Below are positions 1 through 9,482 of a DNA stretch of 64,000 nt, in pieces (positions within the stretch are counted from its first letter, which is position 1; every line of letters starts with the position of its first letter). The stretch spans positions 4,588,001 through 4,652,000 of the forward strand of contig CP086683.1 in NCBI GenBank assembly GCA_030544685.1. The letters run 5' to 3'. The notes below the pieces were generated by a model that was not told where the DNA came from, made no database searches, and was given only the letters and a program-made list of their open reading frames with translations. Origin of the DNA: Pseudomonas sp. B21_DOA. GTDB lineage: Bacteria; Pseudomonadota; Gammaproteobacteria; Pseudomonadales; Pseudomonadaceae. Made by a program: the position numbers and the translations under genes.

Positions 1-303
1 CCTCACACAGTGGCAAATCATCAGCGGTTGCGCCCAGCGCGCGCAGGTCGGCGCGCAGGGTTTGAGCCTTCAGACGCGGCGTCAGGTTGAAATCGTCCGG
101 GACCGCACCACTGGCGAGCAACGCCTGTTCCAGCGGTTGATAGAAACCGTAATAGGCCTGCATCAAGCGCTCGAAAGCGGGGGTATCGAGGGTGTCGGAG
201 AAAAAGGAAGGCGTTTTTCCAGTGCGATGTGCAGTTCGGCTGTGCCGGCCCGCAGATCCTGCAGCACCGGTGGCACATAAACCTCACGGGCCTTTGCTTG
301 CAT
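1..303 (-). CDS. Biliverdin-producing heme oxygenase (BphO-like), N-terminal part, frame broken
   Basis: This is the first part of a gene that runs off the left edge. Read with one restored base, the protein begins MQAKAREVYVPPVLQDL and continues with T-A-E-L-H, where His25 sits where heme oxygenases carry the proximal heme ligand; an AYYGFYQPLEQALL helix follows. Enzymes of this family open heme to biliverdin, often supplying the chromophore of a bacteriophytochrome. The frame breaks at the five-A run at 201-205 (six expected), so the uncorrected protein stops early. About 100 of the usual 190-200 residues are in the window. The resemblance is to BphO rather than to the iron-acquisition enzyme PigA/HemO, but the phytochrome partner is not visible. 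Confidence 0.62.
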
Positions 304-486
304 GTAGATCGCTCTTGGTGGGACCCGGCAGGGGCCATTCTGGGTGGGCTCGACGTGGGGAGGAATTTATCACGACAGACAGCGTTTCTGCCTGCCAGGG
401 CGATTATTTCTGCCGAACCGCGACCCTATGACACGTTCAGAGTGGCGCCGGATCAAAAAGTTCGACCCGCGCCACATCTGCCAATC

Positions 487-2135
487 TCAGGGCTTGAGAT
501 CGGGATCGCTGTCCAGATTCTTCTGCTGCACAGCGTCGATATTGCCCGGCGGGTTTTGCGCCGGGGCCTGATCGATGCCCGGTGGTGGCGTAAGTTGCAG
601 CACTTCGCTGGTGTAGCGCCACTCCTCCATGACCTTGTCCGGGTGCTCGTTCAGGCGCGTGCCATAACTGGGCACGATCTGGCGCAGCTTGTCCTGCCAC
701 GGCGCCGAGGCCAGTTTGTCCTTGAACACCTTGCCCATCAGATCAAGCATGATCGGCGCGGCGGTCGAGGCCCCCGGCGACGCGCCGAGCAGCCCGGCAA
801 TGCTGCCGTCCTTGGAAGCGACCACTTCGGTACCGAGCTTGAGCACCCCGCCCTGCTGTTCATCCTTCTTGATGATCTGCACGCGCTGGCCGGCCTGCCA
901 CAGTCGCCACTCCTCTTTCTTCGCATGGGGAAGTAGGTGCGCAGCGCCTCGAAACGGTCGTCATCGGACTGCATCAACTGGCCGGCGAGGTATTGCACCA
1001 GATCGAACTCGCGCACGCCGACCCGAACCATCGGCCAGAGATTGTGCAGGGTCGTACTGGCCGGCAGATCAAAATACGAACCCTCTTTCAAGAACTTGGT
1101 GGAGAACGTGGCGAACGGCCCAAACAGAATCACCCGTTTGCCATCGAGCACCCGCGTATCGAGGTGCGGCACCGACATCGGTGGCGCGCCGGTCGAAGCG
1201 ATCCCATAGGCCTTGGCCATGTGCTGTTGCGCGACTTCGGGATTATCCGTGACCAGGAACGAACCACCCACCGGGAACCCGGCGTAGTCTTTCGCTTCCT
1301 CGATCCCGGACTTCTGCAGCAGCGGCAACGCCGCCCCACCCGCTCCGATAAACAGGAATTTCGCGTCGGTGGCGGCCGTGGTGCCGTCCTTGAGGTTCTT
1401 GTACTCAACGTGCCACGAGCCATCGTCGTTGCGCGTGATGTCGCGCACTTCCGTGGACAGCTTGAGGTTGAAGTTGTCGCGGCTTTGCAGATGGCTGACG
1501 AACTGCCGGGTGATCTCGCCGAAATTGACGTCGGTGCCGATCGGCGTCCAGGTGGCGGCGATCTTCTGCGTCGGATCGCGCCCCTCCATCATCAACGGCA
1601 CCCATTGCTTGATCTGCTCCGGGTCTTCGGAATACTGCATCGGCCGGAACAAGGGGCTGGCCTGCAACGCCTCGTAGCGTTTCTTGAGGAAACGGATGTT
1701 GTCATCGCCCCAGACGAAACTCATGTGCGGCGTGGAGTTGATGAACGAACGCGGATTCTTCAGCACGCCGGTTTTCACCTGCCAGGCGAGGAACTGGCGG
1801 GTGATCTGGAACGCCTCGTTGATCTCGACAGCCTTGGTGATGTCGACCTTGCCGTCCTTCTCCGGCGTGTAGTTGAGTTCGGCGAGCGCCGAGTGGCCGG
1901 TGCCGGCGTTGTTCCAGCCGTTGGAGCTTTCCTCGGCGACCTGGTCCAGACGCTCGACCATTTCCATCGACCAGCCCGGCTCCAGTTCACTGAGCCAGAC
2001 CGCCAGCGTCGAGCTCATGATGCCGCCGCCGACCAGCATCACGTCGACCCGTTTGGTTTGTTCGGCGTACGCCTGGCCAATGCCGACCGAGAGGGTCAAG
2101 GCGACCAGTGCGCATTTGCGCATCGGATGGTTCAT
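487..2135 (-). CDS. mqo: Malate:quinone oxidoreductase, frame broken near the C terminus
   Basis: Mqo oxidises malate to oxaloacetate and passes the electrons to quinone, bypassing NAD-linked malate dehydrogenase. The restored protein is 549 residues. It starts with a signal-like segment ([20 protein letters not shown], then QAYAEQ), followed by the FAD-binding glycine motif [11 protein letters not shown] near residue 35 and the family stretches [12 protein letters not shown] and [21 protein letters not shown] ribosome-binding site lies just before the ATG at 2135. The frame shifts at the G run 927-930; the last 140 or so residues ([17 protein letters not shown] onward) are in another frame and complete the family C terminus. 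Pseudomonas commonly has several mqo paralogues; this one has the exported-looking leader. Confidence 0.9.
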
Positions 2136-2172
2136 AAAGGCCTCCTTCGGCTCTGTCGGCGCTAGTGCGAGT

Positions 2173-2448
2173 TTAGTCGGCGCTGTCGTTCTGCACGGAC
2201 GGATCACCATTGGCCGGCACGCTGCTGTCGGGAACGGGTTTCGATGGGTTGTTCTCTTCGGCACCGGGATAACCCGGCAGACCGCGAGTATCGTCAGGTG
2301 TCATGACATCTTCGTTGTCGCGGCTCACATCCCAGTCGGTGGTGGCGTTCGGGTCTTCATCGCGCCCGGCGGTGCCGATGACGAAGCCGTCGTCGTTGGG
2401 ATTGAGGGTTTCGTTGAGCGCTTTGTCGTTGCTGGACGGGTTGTTCAT
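2173..2448 (-). CDS. Small acidic hypothetical protein
   Basis: This 91-residue ORF starts with ATG at 2448 behind a good ribosome-binding site (GGAGG, about 6 bases upstream). The protein is hydrophilic and rich in Asp, Asn, Pro and Ser, with no cysteine, no membrane segment and no recognisable domain; it is probably largely disordered. It lies directly upstream of mqo on the same strand (37 bp gap), so co-transcription is possible. I do not recognise a function. The good ribosome-binding site and the position in a compact gene row support it being real. Confidence 0.6.
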   Translation of the reverse strand: MNNPSSNDKALNETLNPNDDGFVIGTAGRDEDPNATTDWDVSRDNEDVMTPDDTRGLPGYPGAEENNPSKPVPDSSVPANGDPSVQNDSAD

Positions 2449-2608
2449 GTCTGCCTCCAGAGCACATTGGTAGGACCTTTTTTGAAAACCACGGGCTTTC
2501 CAAGTGCAATGGAAAAGACCAACGGTGCATTTCGCGGCGCTGGTCGCCTGGCGTGAACCACCGCTGCCGCGCGCGGTTCCCATGAGAAACAGTCGCTCGA
2601 GCAGCGCC

Positions 2609-3727
2609 ATGACCAGCCCGCGATTTGGCATCGAAGAAGAATTTTTCCTGACCGACCTGCAGACCCTGCGCATGGTCGGCAGCCCTTCGCAGCCGGCCAT
2701 CGAGGCATGTCGTGCGGCGCTGGGCGCGTGGTTTGCCACGGAGATGTTTCAGGGGCAGATAGAGGTGGCTTCGCCGGTGTTCAGCGACTTTGAGCATGCC
2801 GGCGATTTCTTGCGTGGCAGCCGTCAGGCCTTGCGCGCAGCGCTTGCGCCGTTTGGTCTGGGCGTGCTCAGCGCCGGCAGCCATCCGCTGGCTGACTGGC
2901 GAGCACAGATGCCGACCGAAGAAGAACATTTCCAGGGCTTATTCGAACGCTACGGTCATGTCGCGCGGCGCAGCGTAGTGTCAGGTCTGCACGTGCACGT
3001 CGAGGTCGCGCAGCCGCTGGACCGCATCGCGGTGATGAATGAAGTGCTGCCGTGGACGCCGCTGCTGTTGGCATTGAGTTGTTCTTCGCCCCTCTGGAAT
3101 GGCGTCGCCAGTGGTTTCATGAGTTATCGGCAGACGGCGTGTGACGAGTGGCCGCGCATGGGCATCCCGCCGCTGTTTGCCGATCAGCGCCATTACGATG
3201 AGCACGTGGCATTTCTCACGCGCATCGGTGCGATCACGCAGCCCGCCGAGTGCTGGTGGGGCGTGCGTCCGTCGGCGCGTTTTTCGACGCTCGAACTGCG
3301 TATGACAGACGCTTGCCCCTGGGTCGACGACGCGCTGACCCTGGCAGCGTTTTTCCGTGTACTGGTGGCCCACGCCAGCGCGCAGCGGCGCCCTGGATTG
3401 CTGTATGACCAGACCGCGCGTTCGATGCTGGAAGAAAATCGTTGGCGGGCCAAACGCCTGGGCACTCATGCGCGCTTTCTGGTCGAAGGCATCGACGGCG
3501 ACTGTTCGATCGCGCAGTGGCTGGAGCTGGCCGAGCAGCGCTTCGCCGATACCGCGCAGGCCTTGGGCGCGGCGCAGTTGTTCGATCAGGCTCGCGCGGT
3601 CATCGCCAGCGGCACCAGCGCCGATCGGCAACTGGCGCTGTTCGAGCAAGCATCTGAACAACCGCAAAACGACCGCTCGGCGCTGGCGCAAGTGAGCGAA
3701 CTGTTGCTTCAGGAAACGTCTGGCTGA
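2609..3727 (+). CDS. YbdK-type carboxylate-amine ligase (glutamate-cysteine ligase family 2)
   Basis: The protein has the family signature FGIEEEF at residues 6-12, followed by SGLHVHVEV and the LELRMTDACPWVDDA region near the middle. E. coli YbdK has weak glutamate-cysteine ligase activity, and its real substrate is uncertain. The ATG at 2609 gives 372 residues, the same length as E. coli YbdK; an in-frame ATG at 2582 would add nine residues, and neither has a strong ribosome-binding site. The 3' end overlaps the convergent VOC gene by 19 bases. The family assignment is firm, the substrate is not. Confidence 0.85.
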   Translation: MTSPRFGIEEEFFLTDLQTLRMVGSPSQPAIEACRAALGAWFATEMFQGQIEVASPVFSDFEHAGDFLRGSRQALRAALAPFGLGVLSAGSHPLADWRAQMPTEEEHFQGLFERYGHVARRSVVSGLHVHVEVAQPLDRIAVMNEVLPWTPLLLALSCSSPLWNGVASGFMSYRQTACDEWPRMGIPPLFADQRHYDEHVAFLTRIGAITQPAECWWGVRPSARFSTLELRMTDACPWVDDALTLAAFFRVLVAHASAQRRPGLLYDQTARSMLEENRWRAKRLGTHARFLVEGIDGDCSIAQWLELAEQRFADTAQALGAAQLFDQARAVIASGTSADRQLALFEQASEQPQNDRSALAQVSELLLQETSG

Positions 3728-4140
3728 GCAATCTCGGACGCGCCCTTGAGTTCGACCTGATTGCCGTCCGGGTCGAAACAGTACAACGACAGGCCATAGC
3801 CCTCGGCGCCGAAACGTCTGGCGGCTTTTTCCACGGTCAGCCCGAAGGATTGCAAATGAGCACTGAGCGCGGCTTCGTCGAACGGCTCGATGCGCAGGCA
3901 GAAGTGATCGACGTTGCGCTTGTGGGCCTGCGCTGCGCCGCCGCCCTTGCGCCCGAGCTCGCCCGCCAGGTCGACCAGATCGATCATCGACGTGCCGGCC
4001 CGCAAATGCACCAGCCCCAGCGGAGCGTTATGCCTGACCACTTCGGCGCCGAACACTTTGCCGTAGAAATCGATGCTGCGTTGCAGGTCAGCAACGCGCA
4101 GGACGATATGGTCTATGTGCTGAATGGAAAACGGATGCAT
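3709..4140 (-). CDS. VOC-family (glyoxalase/dioxygenase fold) protein
   Basis: A 143-residue single-domain protein. It opens with HIDHIVLRVADLQRSIDFY, the usual first strand-helix of the vicinal oxygen chelate fold, and has a second half with VDHFCLRI and CFDPDGNQVELKG. Metal-ligand candidates are His11, His74 (in VDHF) and the Glu in QVELKG. Such proteins include glyoxalase I, fosfomycin-resistance enzymes and extradiol dioxygenases; sequence alone does not say which. It is transcribed away from ada across about 110 bp and converges on the ybdK-like gene. Confidence 0.8.
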   Translation of the reverse strand: MHPFSIQHIDHIVLRVADLQRSIDFYGKVFGAEVVRHNAPLGLVHLRAGTSMIDLVDLAGELGRKGGGAAQAHKRNVDHFCLRIEPFDEAALSAHLQSFGLTVEKAARRFGAEGYGLSLYCFDPDGNQVELKGASEIAQPDVS

Positions 4141-4227
4141 GGGCTGGCTTCCTTGAAAGCGGCGATCCGCTCATTGTGCGGCACAAGCGAAAAAATTCAC
4201 TGTCGATTTTTCGGTGGAGCCATCGAC

Positions 4228-4235
4228 AAAGCGGA
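4228..4235 (+). promoter_or_regulatory. Possible Ada-box-like element upstream of ada
   Basis: The octamer AAAGCGGA, 15 bases before the ada ATG, matches 7 of 8 bases of the E. coli Ada A-box AAAGCGCA as I recall it. Self-activation of ada by methylated Ada is well known in E. coli. The site is close to the start codon and no clear -35/-10 pair follows, so this is only suggestive. Confidence 0.25.
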
Positions 4236-4249
4236 TTTACTCTCAGCCC

Positions 4250-5332
4250 ATGAACATACCAGCCGCTGTCCTGCCGCCCCACGCCGAAATGGTTCGCGCC
4301 ATGCTCGAGCGCGACACTGCCTATGAAGGCGTGTTCTTCACGGCCGTTAAAACCACCGGGATCTTTTGCCGCCCCAGTTGCACGGCGCGCAAGCCGAAAC
4401 CGGAAAACGTCGAATTCTTCGCCCACGCCGACGAATGCCTGTGCGCCGGTTATCGCGCCTGCCTGCGCTGCAAACCGCTGGACGCGGCCGCCATCGCCCC
4501 GGATTGGGTGCAGCGCCTGCTCAACGTAGTGGACGCCGATCCGGAACGGCGCTGGAGCGATGCGCAATTGCTTGCTGAAGGCATCGAACCGCTGAAGCTG
4601 CGGCGCTGGTTCAAACAGCATTTCGGCATGACCTTCCACGCCTGGCTGCGCACCCGTCGCCTCGGCATGGCCTTGGGCGGAATCAGGCAAGGCACGTCGA
4701 TCGATCACGCCGCGTTCGACTCCGGCTATGAATCGCTGAGCGGTTTTCGCGACGCGTTTCAGAAATCTTTCCACATCACCCCTGGCCGCGCCGCCAACAG
4801 TGAGCCGTTGCTGTTCACCCGCCTGACCACGCCGCTGGGGCCGATGATCGCCATGGCCGAACGTCGCGGACTGGTGCTGCTGGAGTTTCTTGATCGCCCG
4901 GCGCTGACCCGCGAGGTCGAAGCCCTGCAGAACCGTTATGGCTACGCCGTCGCGCCGGGGCACAACGCGCATTTGCAGCAGATCGAAGTGGAGCTGGCGG
5001 ATTACTTCGCCGGCAAACTCACACAATTCAGCGTGGCACTGCATCTGCCCGGCAGCGCGTTCGCCCGCGAGGTCTGGGCGGCGCTGCTGCAAATCCCCTA
5101 TGGCCACACCAGCACGTACGGCGCTATCGCCGCCGGGCTGGGCAAACCCGGCGCCAGCCGTGCGGTCGGCCTGGCCAATGGGCACAATCGTCTTTCGATA
5201 TTGGTGCCGTGCCACCGGGTGATTGGCGCAGACGGCTCGCTGACCGGCTATGGTGGCGGACAACCGCGCAAGGCGTTTCTGCTCAGGCTGGAGAACGCTG
5301 CACTGCAAATGACTCAACAACTGGCTTTTTGA
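4250..5332 (+). CDS. ada: Bifunctional alkylation-response regulator/methyltransferase Ada
   Basis: Ada repairs O6-methylguanine and methyl-phosphotriesters by suicidal transfer to cysteines and then activates repair genes. All three parts are present in the 360 residues: an N-terminal zinc/phosphotriester domain with FCRPSC and GYRACLRC (four cysteines), an AraC-type helix-turn-helix (about 90-185, with DSGYESLSGFRDAFQKSF), and the C-terminal methyltransferase domain with the acceptor motif PCHRVIG. The start at 4250 places the zinc domain at the usual distance from the N terminus. The alkA-like gene follows 59 bp downstream, a typical adaptive-response pair. Confidence 0.95.
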   Translation: MNIPAAVLPPHAEMVRAMLERDTAYEGVFFTAVKTTGIFCRPSCTARKPKPENVEFFAHADECLCAGYRACLRCKPLDAAAIAPDWVQRLLNVVDADPERRWSDAQLLAEGIEPLKLRRWFKQHFGMTFHAWLRTRRLGMALGGIRQGTSIDHAAFDSGYESLSGFRDAFQKSFHITPGRAANSEPLLFTRLTTPLGPMIAMAERRGLVLLEFLDRPALTREVEALQNRYGYAVAPGHNAHLQQIEVELADYFAGKLTQFSVALHLPGSAFAREVWAALLQIPYGHTSTYGAIAAGLGKPGASRAVGLANGHNRLSILVPCHRVIGADGSLTGYGGGQPRKAFLLRLENAALQMTQQLAF

Positions 5333-5391
5333 AGCATGCAATCCATCAGGCAAAAAGGGGATCTGGATGAGTACGACCGGTTCACGGCAGC

Positions 5392-6009
5392 ATGGCTGAC
5401 GGGTATGACCTGGCCAGCGCTTTTCTGGCCGCTACAGACGCTGACTGGCAACGCCATATCCGCGCGGTTGGCCCGTGTTTGCATCAGCCACATCCGGCGC
5501 GCGATCCCTATGAGTCGCTGGTCCGCGCGATTGCCTATCAGCAACTGCACGCCAAGGCTGGCGATGCGATTCTCGGGCGTTTGGTGGGTTTGTTTCCCGG
5601 ACAGGCGTTTCCGCGTCCGGAGCAGATTTTGGCTACTGATGTCGAGCGCCTGCGTGCTTGCGGGTTTTCAGCGAGCAAGATCGCCACGATTCAGGGGATT
5701 GCCCAGGCGACGCTGGATGGCGTGGTGCCGGATTACCCGACTGCGCGGGCGATGGACGATGAAACGCTGATCGAACGCCTCACCAGTCTGCGCGGCGTCG
5801 GTCGCTGGACAGTGGAAATGCTGCTGATCTACAGCCTCGAACGCATGGACATCCTCCCCGCCGATGACTTTGGCGTGCGCGAGGGTTATCGACGTTTGAA
5901 AGGCCTGGAAATCCAGCCGACACGCAAAGAAATGATCGAAATCGGCCGAGCCTGGAGCCCGTATCGCACGGTGGCGGCGTGGTATTTGTGGCGGGTGGGC
6001 AGGGGCTAG
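5392..6009 (+). CDS. DNA-3-methyladenine glycosylase, AlkA/HhH-GPD type
   Basis: This base-excision enzyme removes alkylated purines. The 205-residue protein has the HhH-GPD core: the helix-hairpin-helix LTSLRGVGRWTVEML followed by the catalytic-aspartate region LPADDFGVREGY. It matches the short DNA-3-methyladenine glycosylase II form lacking the extra N-terminal domain of E. coli AlkA. It follows ada on the same strand and probably shares its induction. An ATG at 5367 in another frame, behind AAAGGGG, reads MSTTGSRQHG then stops, so the true start could involve a further small frame error; 5392 is the first in-frame ATG. Confidence 0.85.
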   Translation: MADGYDLASAFLAATDADWQRHIRAVGPCLHQPHPARDPYESLVRAIAYQQLHAKAGDAILGRLVGLFPGQAFPRPEQILATDVERLRACGFSASKIATIQGIAQATLDGVVPDYPTARAMDDETLIERLTSLRGVGRWTVEMLLIYSLERMDILPADDFGVREGYRRLKGLEIQPTRKEMIEIGRAWSPYRTVAAWYLWRVGRG

Positions 6010-6058
6010 GCATCAAACGGCGTCAACTCAACCATCTGCACTGAATTTGCTGCCCTAT

Positions 6059-6447
6059 TCGTGAGCAAGCCCACTCCCACATTCAATTGGCGACAGGCGC
6101 AAAATCTTCCAACACCATCAATCCCCTGTGGGAGCGGGCTTGCTCGCGAAAGCGTCGGGTCAGGCAGCATCACTGCTGACCGTACCGCCGCCTTCGTGAG
6201 CAAGCCCACTCCCACATTCAACTGGCGACAGGCGCAAAATCTTCCAACACCATCAATCCCCTGTGGGAGCGGGCTTGCTCGCGAAAGCGTCGGGTCAGGC
6301 AGCATCACTGCTGACCGTACCGCCGCCTTCGTGAGCAAGCCCACTCCCACATTCAACTGGCGACAGGCGCAAAATCTTCCAACACCATCAATCCCCTGTG
6401 GGAGCGGGCTTGCTCGCGAAAGCGTCAGGTCGGGCAACATCGCTGCT
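6059..6447. repeat. REPIN array A: three tandem units of 135 bp
   Basis: Three near-identical units begin at 6061, 6196 and 6331 (period exactly 135). Each holds two REP palindromes in opposite orientation, GTGAGCAAGCCCACTCCCAC and, about 70 bp later, GTGGGAGCGGGCTTGCTCGC, which together make a REPIN. The linker GGCGACAGGCGCAAAATC and the tail AGCATCACTGCTGACC are almost invariant. Open reading frames through the array are artefacts of the 135-bp period, which is a multiple of three. Positions 6448-6561 between the array and the RAYT gene contain no other gene. Confidence 0.95.
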
Positions 6448-6561
6448 TAATCCCCTCAGCAGGAGTCTGATGCGCAGACACATCCTGCCAACAATCATCA
6501 CATCCGGCTCTTCCAGCTCGGCTAGCCTTTCACTCCAATCAATCATGAACAAGGCAAAGGA

Positions 6562-7044
6562 ATGCCCGAACGATATTCGTCTCACCGTCTCAGAATCGGC
6601 CGCTTTTGCGAACAGAACCGCATTTACCTGCTCACGGCCAACACCTTGCATCGCGAGCCGGTTTTCAAGAATCACGATCTCGGCAGATTAGTAGCTAACC
6701 AGTTCCAGCGAGCGCAAACAGAAGGTTTGGCCGATACGTTGGCCTGGGTGGTCATGCCGGATCATTTCCACTGGTTGGTCCAGTTGCAAAATGGAACACT
6801 GGGACAACTGATGTGCCAGACGAAGTCCCTGAGCACCAGAGCCATCAATGTGGCGAGCGGTCGAACAGGTAGCCTGTGGCAGCAGGGTTTTCATGATCGT
6901 GCGCTACGGCAAGAAGAGAGTCTGGTGCAAATGGCCAGATATGTAGTGGCCAACCCGCTACGCGCGGGTCTGGTGCAAAAGCTTGATGATTACTCACTCT
7001 GGGATGCAATTTGGGTCAGCCGAACCCTACCGCCGCCTTCGTGA
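6562..7044 (+). CDS. REP-associated tyrosine transposase (RAYT, TnpA_REP/Y1 family)
   Basis: RAYTs are single-copy, domesticated relatives of the IS200/IS605 Y1 transposases and are thought to mobilise REP/REPIN sequences. This 160-residue protein has the HUH motif in MPDHFHWLV and the expected catalytic-tyrosine region ARYVVANPLRAGLV. The ATG at 6562 follows an AAAGGA ribosome-binding site. The REPIN arrays on both sides are the normal genomic setting. The last eight or so codons (RTLPPPS) and the TGA stop are supplied by the first downstream REP, so the coding end has been captured by a repeat. Confidence 0.93.
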   Translation: MPERYSSHRLRIGRFCEQNRIYLLTANTLHREPVFKNHDLGRLVANQFQRAQTEGLADTLAWVVMPDHFHWLVQLQNGTLGQLMCQTKSLSTRAINVASGRTGSLWQQGFHDRALRQEESLVQMARYVVANPLRAGLVQKLDDYSLWDAIWVSRTLPPPS

Positions 7045-7700
7045 GCAAGCCCACTCCCACATTCAATTGGCGCAGACGCAAAATCTTCCAACACCATCAA
7101 TCCCCTGTGGGAGCGGGCTTGCTCGCGAAAGCGTCAGGTCAGGCAGCATCACTGCTGACCGTACCGCCGCCTTCGTGAGCAAACCCACTCCCACATTCAA
7201 CTGGCGACAGGCGCAAAATCTTCCAACACCACAGATCCCTTTGGGAGCGGGCTTGCTCGCGAAGGCGTCAGGTCAGGCAACATCACTGCTGACCCTACCG
7301 CCGCCTTCGTGAGCAAGCCCACTCCCACACTCAACTGGCGACAGGCGCAAAATCTTCCAACACCATCAATCCCCCTGTGGGAGCGGGCTTGCTCGCGAAA
7401 GCGTCAGGTCAGGCAACATCACTGCTGACCCTACCGCCGCCTTCGTGAGCAAGCCCACTCCCACATTCGACCGGCGACAGGCGCAAAATCTTCCAACACC
7501 ATCAATCCCCTGTGGGAGCGGGCTTGCTCGCGAAAGCGTCAGGTCGGGCAACATCGCTGCTGACCGTACCGCCGCCTTCGTGAGCAAGCCCACTCCCACA
7601 TTCAACTGGCGGCAGACGCAAAATCTTCCAACACCACAGATCCCCTGTGGAGCGGGCTTGCTCGCGAAGCGTCAGGTCGGGCAGCATCATTGCTGATGTA
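7025..7700. repeat. REPIN array B: five tandem units of 134-136 bp
   Basis: Units begin at 7041, 7175, 7309, 7445 and 7580. They share the two inverted REPs and linker of array A but are more diverged: AAACCC for AAGCCC at 7175, TTTGGGAGCGG at 7240, an extra C at 7375 and a shortened TGTGGAGCGGG in the last copy. The outermost copies are the most worn, as expected if duplication happens inside the array. The array ends near 7700, just before the stop of the convergent transpeptidase gene. Confidence 0.95.
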
Positions 7701-7715
7701 TCGCTCCATACAACG

Positions 7716-9330
7716 TCAATGCGCCCGATCCAGCCCCACCAGCAATGCGCTGTCGCGACTGTAGATGTCTGGCGCGTAGCGTACATGGCCGGTACTGTCG
7801 ACTTGCGCCGTCCAGTAGGTCATCAGGATCGGCACCGGCGCCGACAAGCGAAATTCATGAGTCGTACCGCTTGCCAGCAACGTATCGGTGCGGGTCTTTT
7901 CCGCGGGGACAGCAGCAGGTCGCGCAGTTGCAGCGGATGCTCGACGCGCACGCAACCGGAGCTGAACGCTCGCGGCCCTTTGTCGAACAGCGCTTTGCTC
8001 GGCGTGTCGTGCAGGTACACCGAGAACGGGTTGGGGAATCGAATGACCATCTGCCCCAGCGGATTGCGTGGGCCGGCGTCCTGGCGCAGGAGGATATTGC
8101 CCGGGTTGTCCCAGTCGATGTCCGCAGCCGCCAGAGGCTGGCCGTTGGCGTCGAGCACTTGCAGGTTCTGGCGGCTGAGGAAGGTCTGGTCCTTGCGGAT
8201 TTCCGGCAGCTTGTCTTCTTTCCAGATGGTCGGCGGCACGGTCCAGGTCGGGTTCAGTGTCAGGCGGGTGACGCGGGATTTGAGCAGTGGGGTCTGGCGC
8301 TCGGCGCGGCCGACCTGGGTGCGGGTCTGCCACACCGGTTGACCGCCCTGATACAGCGTCAGCTCAGCGGCCGCGACATTCACCACCAGCCCGCTGGGCT
8401 CCATGTCCTGAGCCATCCAGCGGAAACGTTCGAGATTGACGCGCAACTGATCGCGGCGGGTCAGCGGGCTGATGTTCAGTTCGGCAATGGTGCCCGGCCC
8501 GACCACACCGTCAGCCTGTAACGAATGAGTGGCCTGAAAATGCTTCACTGCCTCCACCAACACGTCATCGTAAGCATTTTCCGGCGGCACCAGCGCGTGG
8601 GCCAGATAGCCTTCGTTGTAGAGTCGTCGGGCCAGTTCCGGCACGCGCGGGTCTTCCATCGCCGGACGCAGCAACGGGCCGTTGCCCACCGGCTGCCATT
8701 GCGGCAAGGCTTGCAAGCGTTGCGCAGCATAAAGCTGGCGCAGACTTTGATACTGCGGCAGATGCGGACGCGCCAGATCGAACGCCGCAGGAATGTCGTT
8801 CATGCCCGGCACGGCAATGCTGAGCAATTGCGCCTGACGGTCGGTCTGCGGACCGTCGACATGCCACAGCGGTTCGAAATGCGATTGCAACAGACGACCG
8901 TAATGCAGATCCTGCAAGGCCTGCAGATAGTTGCGGCTGATGTCGATGTCGGCGCACAGCTCACCATCCTGCGGCGGCGTTGTTGCGACGGCGTAGCGAT
9001 TGGGATTCAAGCCATCATCGGCCAACAGCTGCAATTGCGCACGCAACGCCGGCAAGCGTGCCGGCTCCCTGCCCATACCGGCATCCAGTCCTGCTGTTCA
9101 TAGAACGCCTGCAATTGGCTCAAGGCCGGGGCGTTGAGGCGCGCGGCAATCGCCGGGCACGACTGCGCGAGACTGATCAACACCGCTTGCAACGGGCTGC
9201 GGGGTTTCACCGGCAGTTGCGTCGCCGGTGTCGGCAGGGTTTCGAGCGGGGGCAGCGGCTCATCGGCGCAAGCGACAAACGGCGCAGCGAGCAAACAAAT
9301 GCTCAAGTAGCATGCGTACTTTTTGAACAA
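7716..9330 (-). CDS. Periplasmic L,D-transpeptidase (YcbB/LdtD-like), two frame breaks
   Basis: These enzymes make 3-3 crosslinks in peptidoglycan. The restored protein is 538 residues: a signal peptide (FKKYACYLSICLLAAPFVACA), a long scaffold region, a peptidoglycan-binding domain (VKHFQATHSLQADGVVGPGT) and a YkuD domain ending in the catalytic motif SSGCVRVEHP. The order matches LdtD. The start is TTG at 9330, with GGAG 8 bases upstream; no in-frame ATG gives the signal peptide. The frame breaks at the C run 9072-9074 and the G run 7905-7908, each one base short; after the second the protein ends in LLVGLDRAH. Confidence 0.88.
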
Positions 9331-9482
9331 CTGCTTTACTCCAATCCATGGCCGTCCAGATGACGGCCAACCTTACATCAGGTGCGCTGAACAGTCAGGC
9401 TCGAACCGCGAGCCTGCGGGTATTGACTGGGAGTCAGGAGCCAAAGTGCCGTTTATGTAGCAAGTTGAGGACACTTTATAAA

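Noticed and set aside
6061..6450. A 129-codon plus-strand frame and a minus-strand counterpart with repeated Ser-Lys-Pro-Thr-Pro-Thr-Phe blocks, and similar frames at 6983-7605
   Set aside because: These are translations of the REPIN array. The 135-bp period is a multiple of three, so the frame stays open in both directions by chance.
6059..7700. Possible CRISPR array, because of regular spacing of repeats
   Set aside because: Both the repeat and the would-be spacers are nearly identical from unit to unit, units are about 135 bp and contain inverted REPs, and no cas gene is present.
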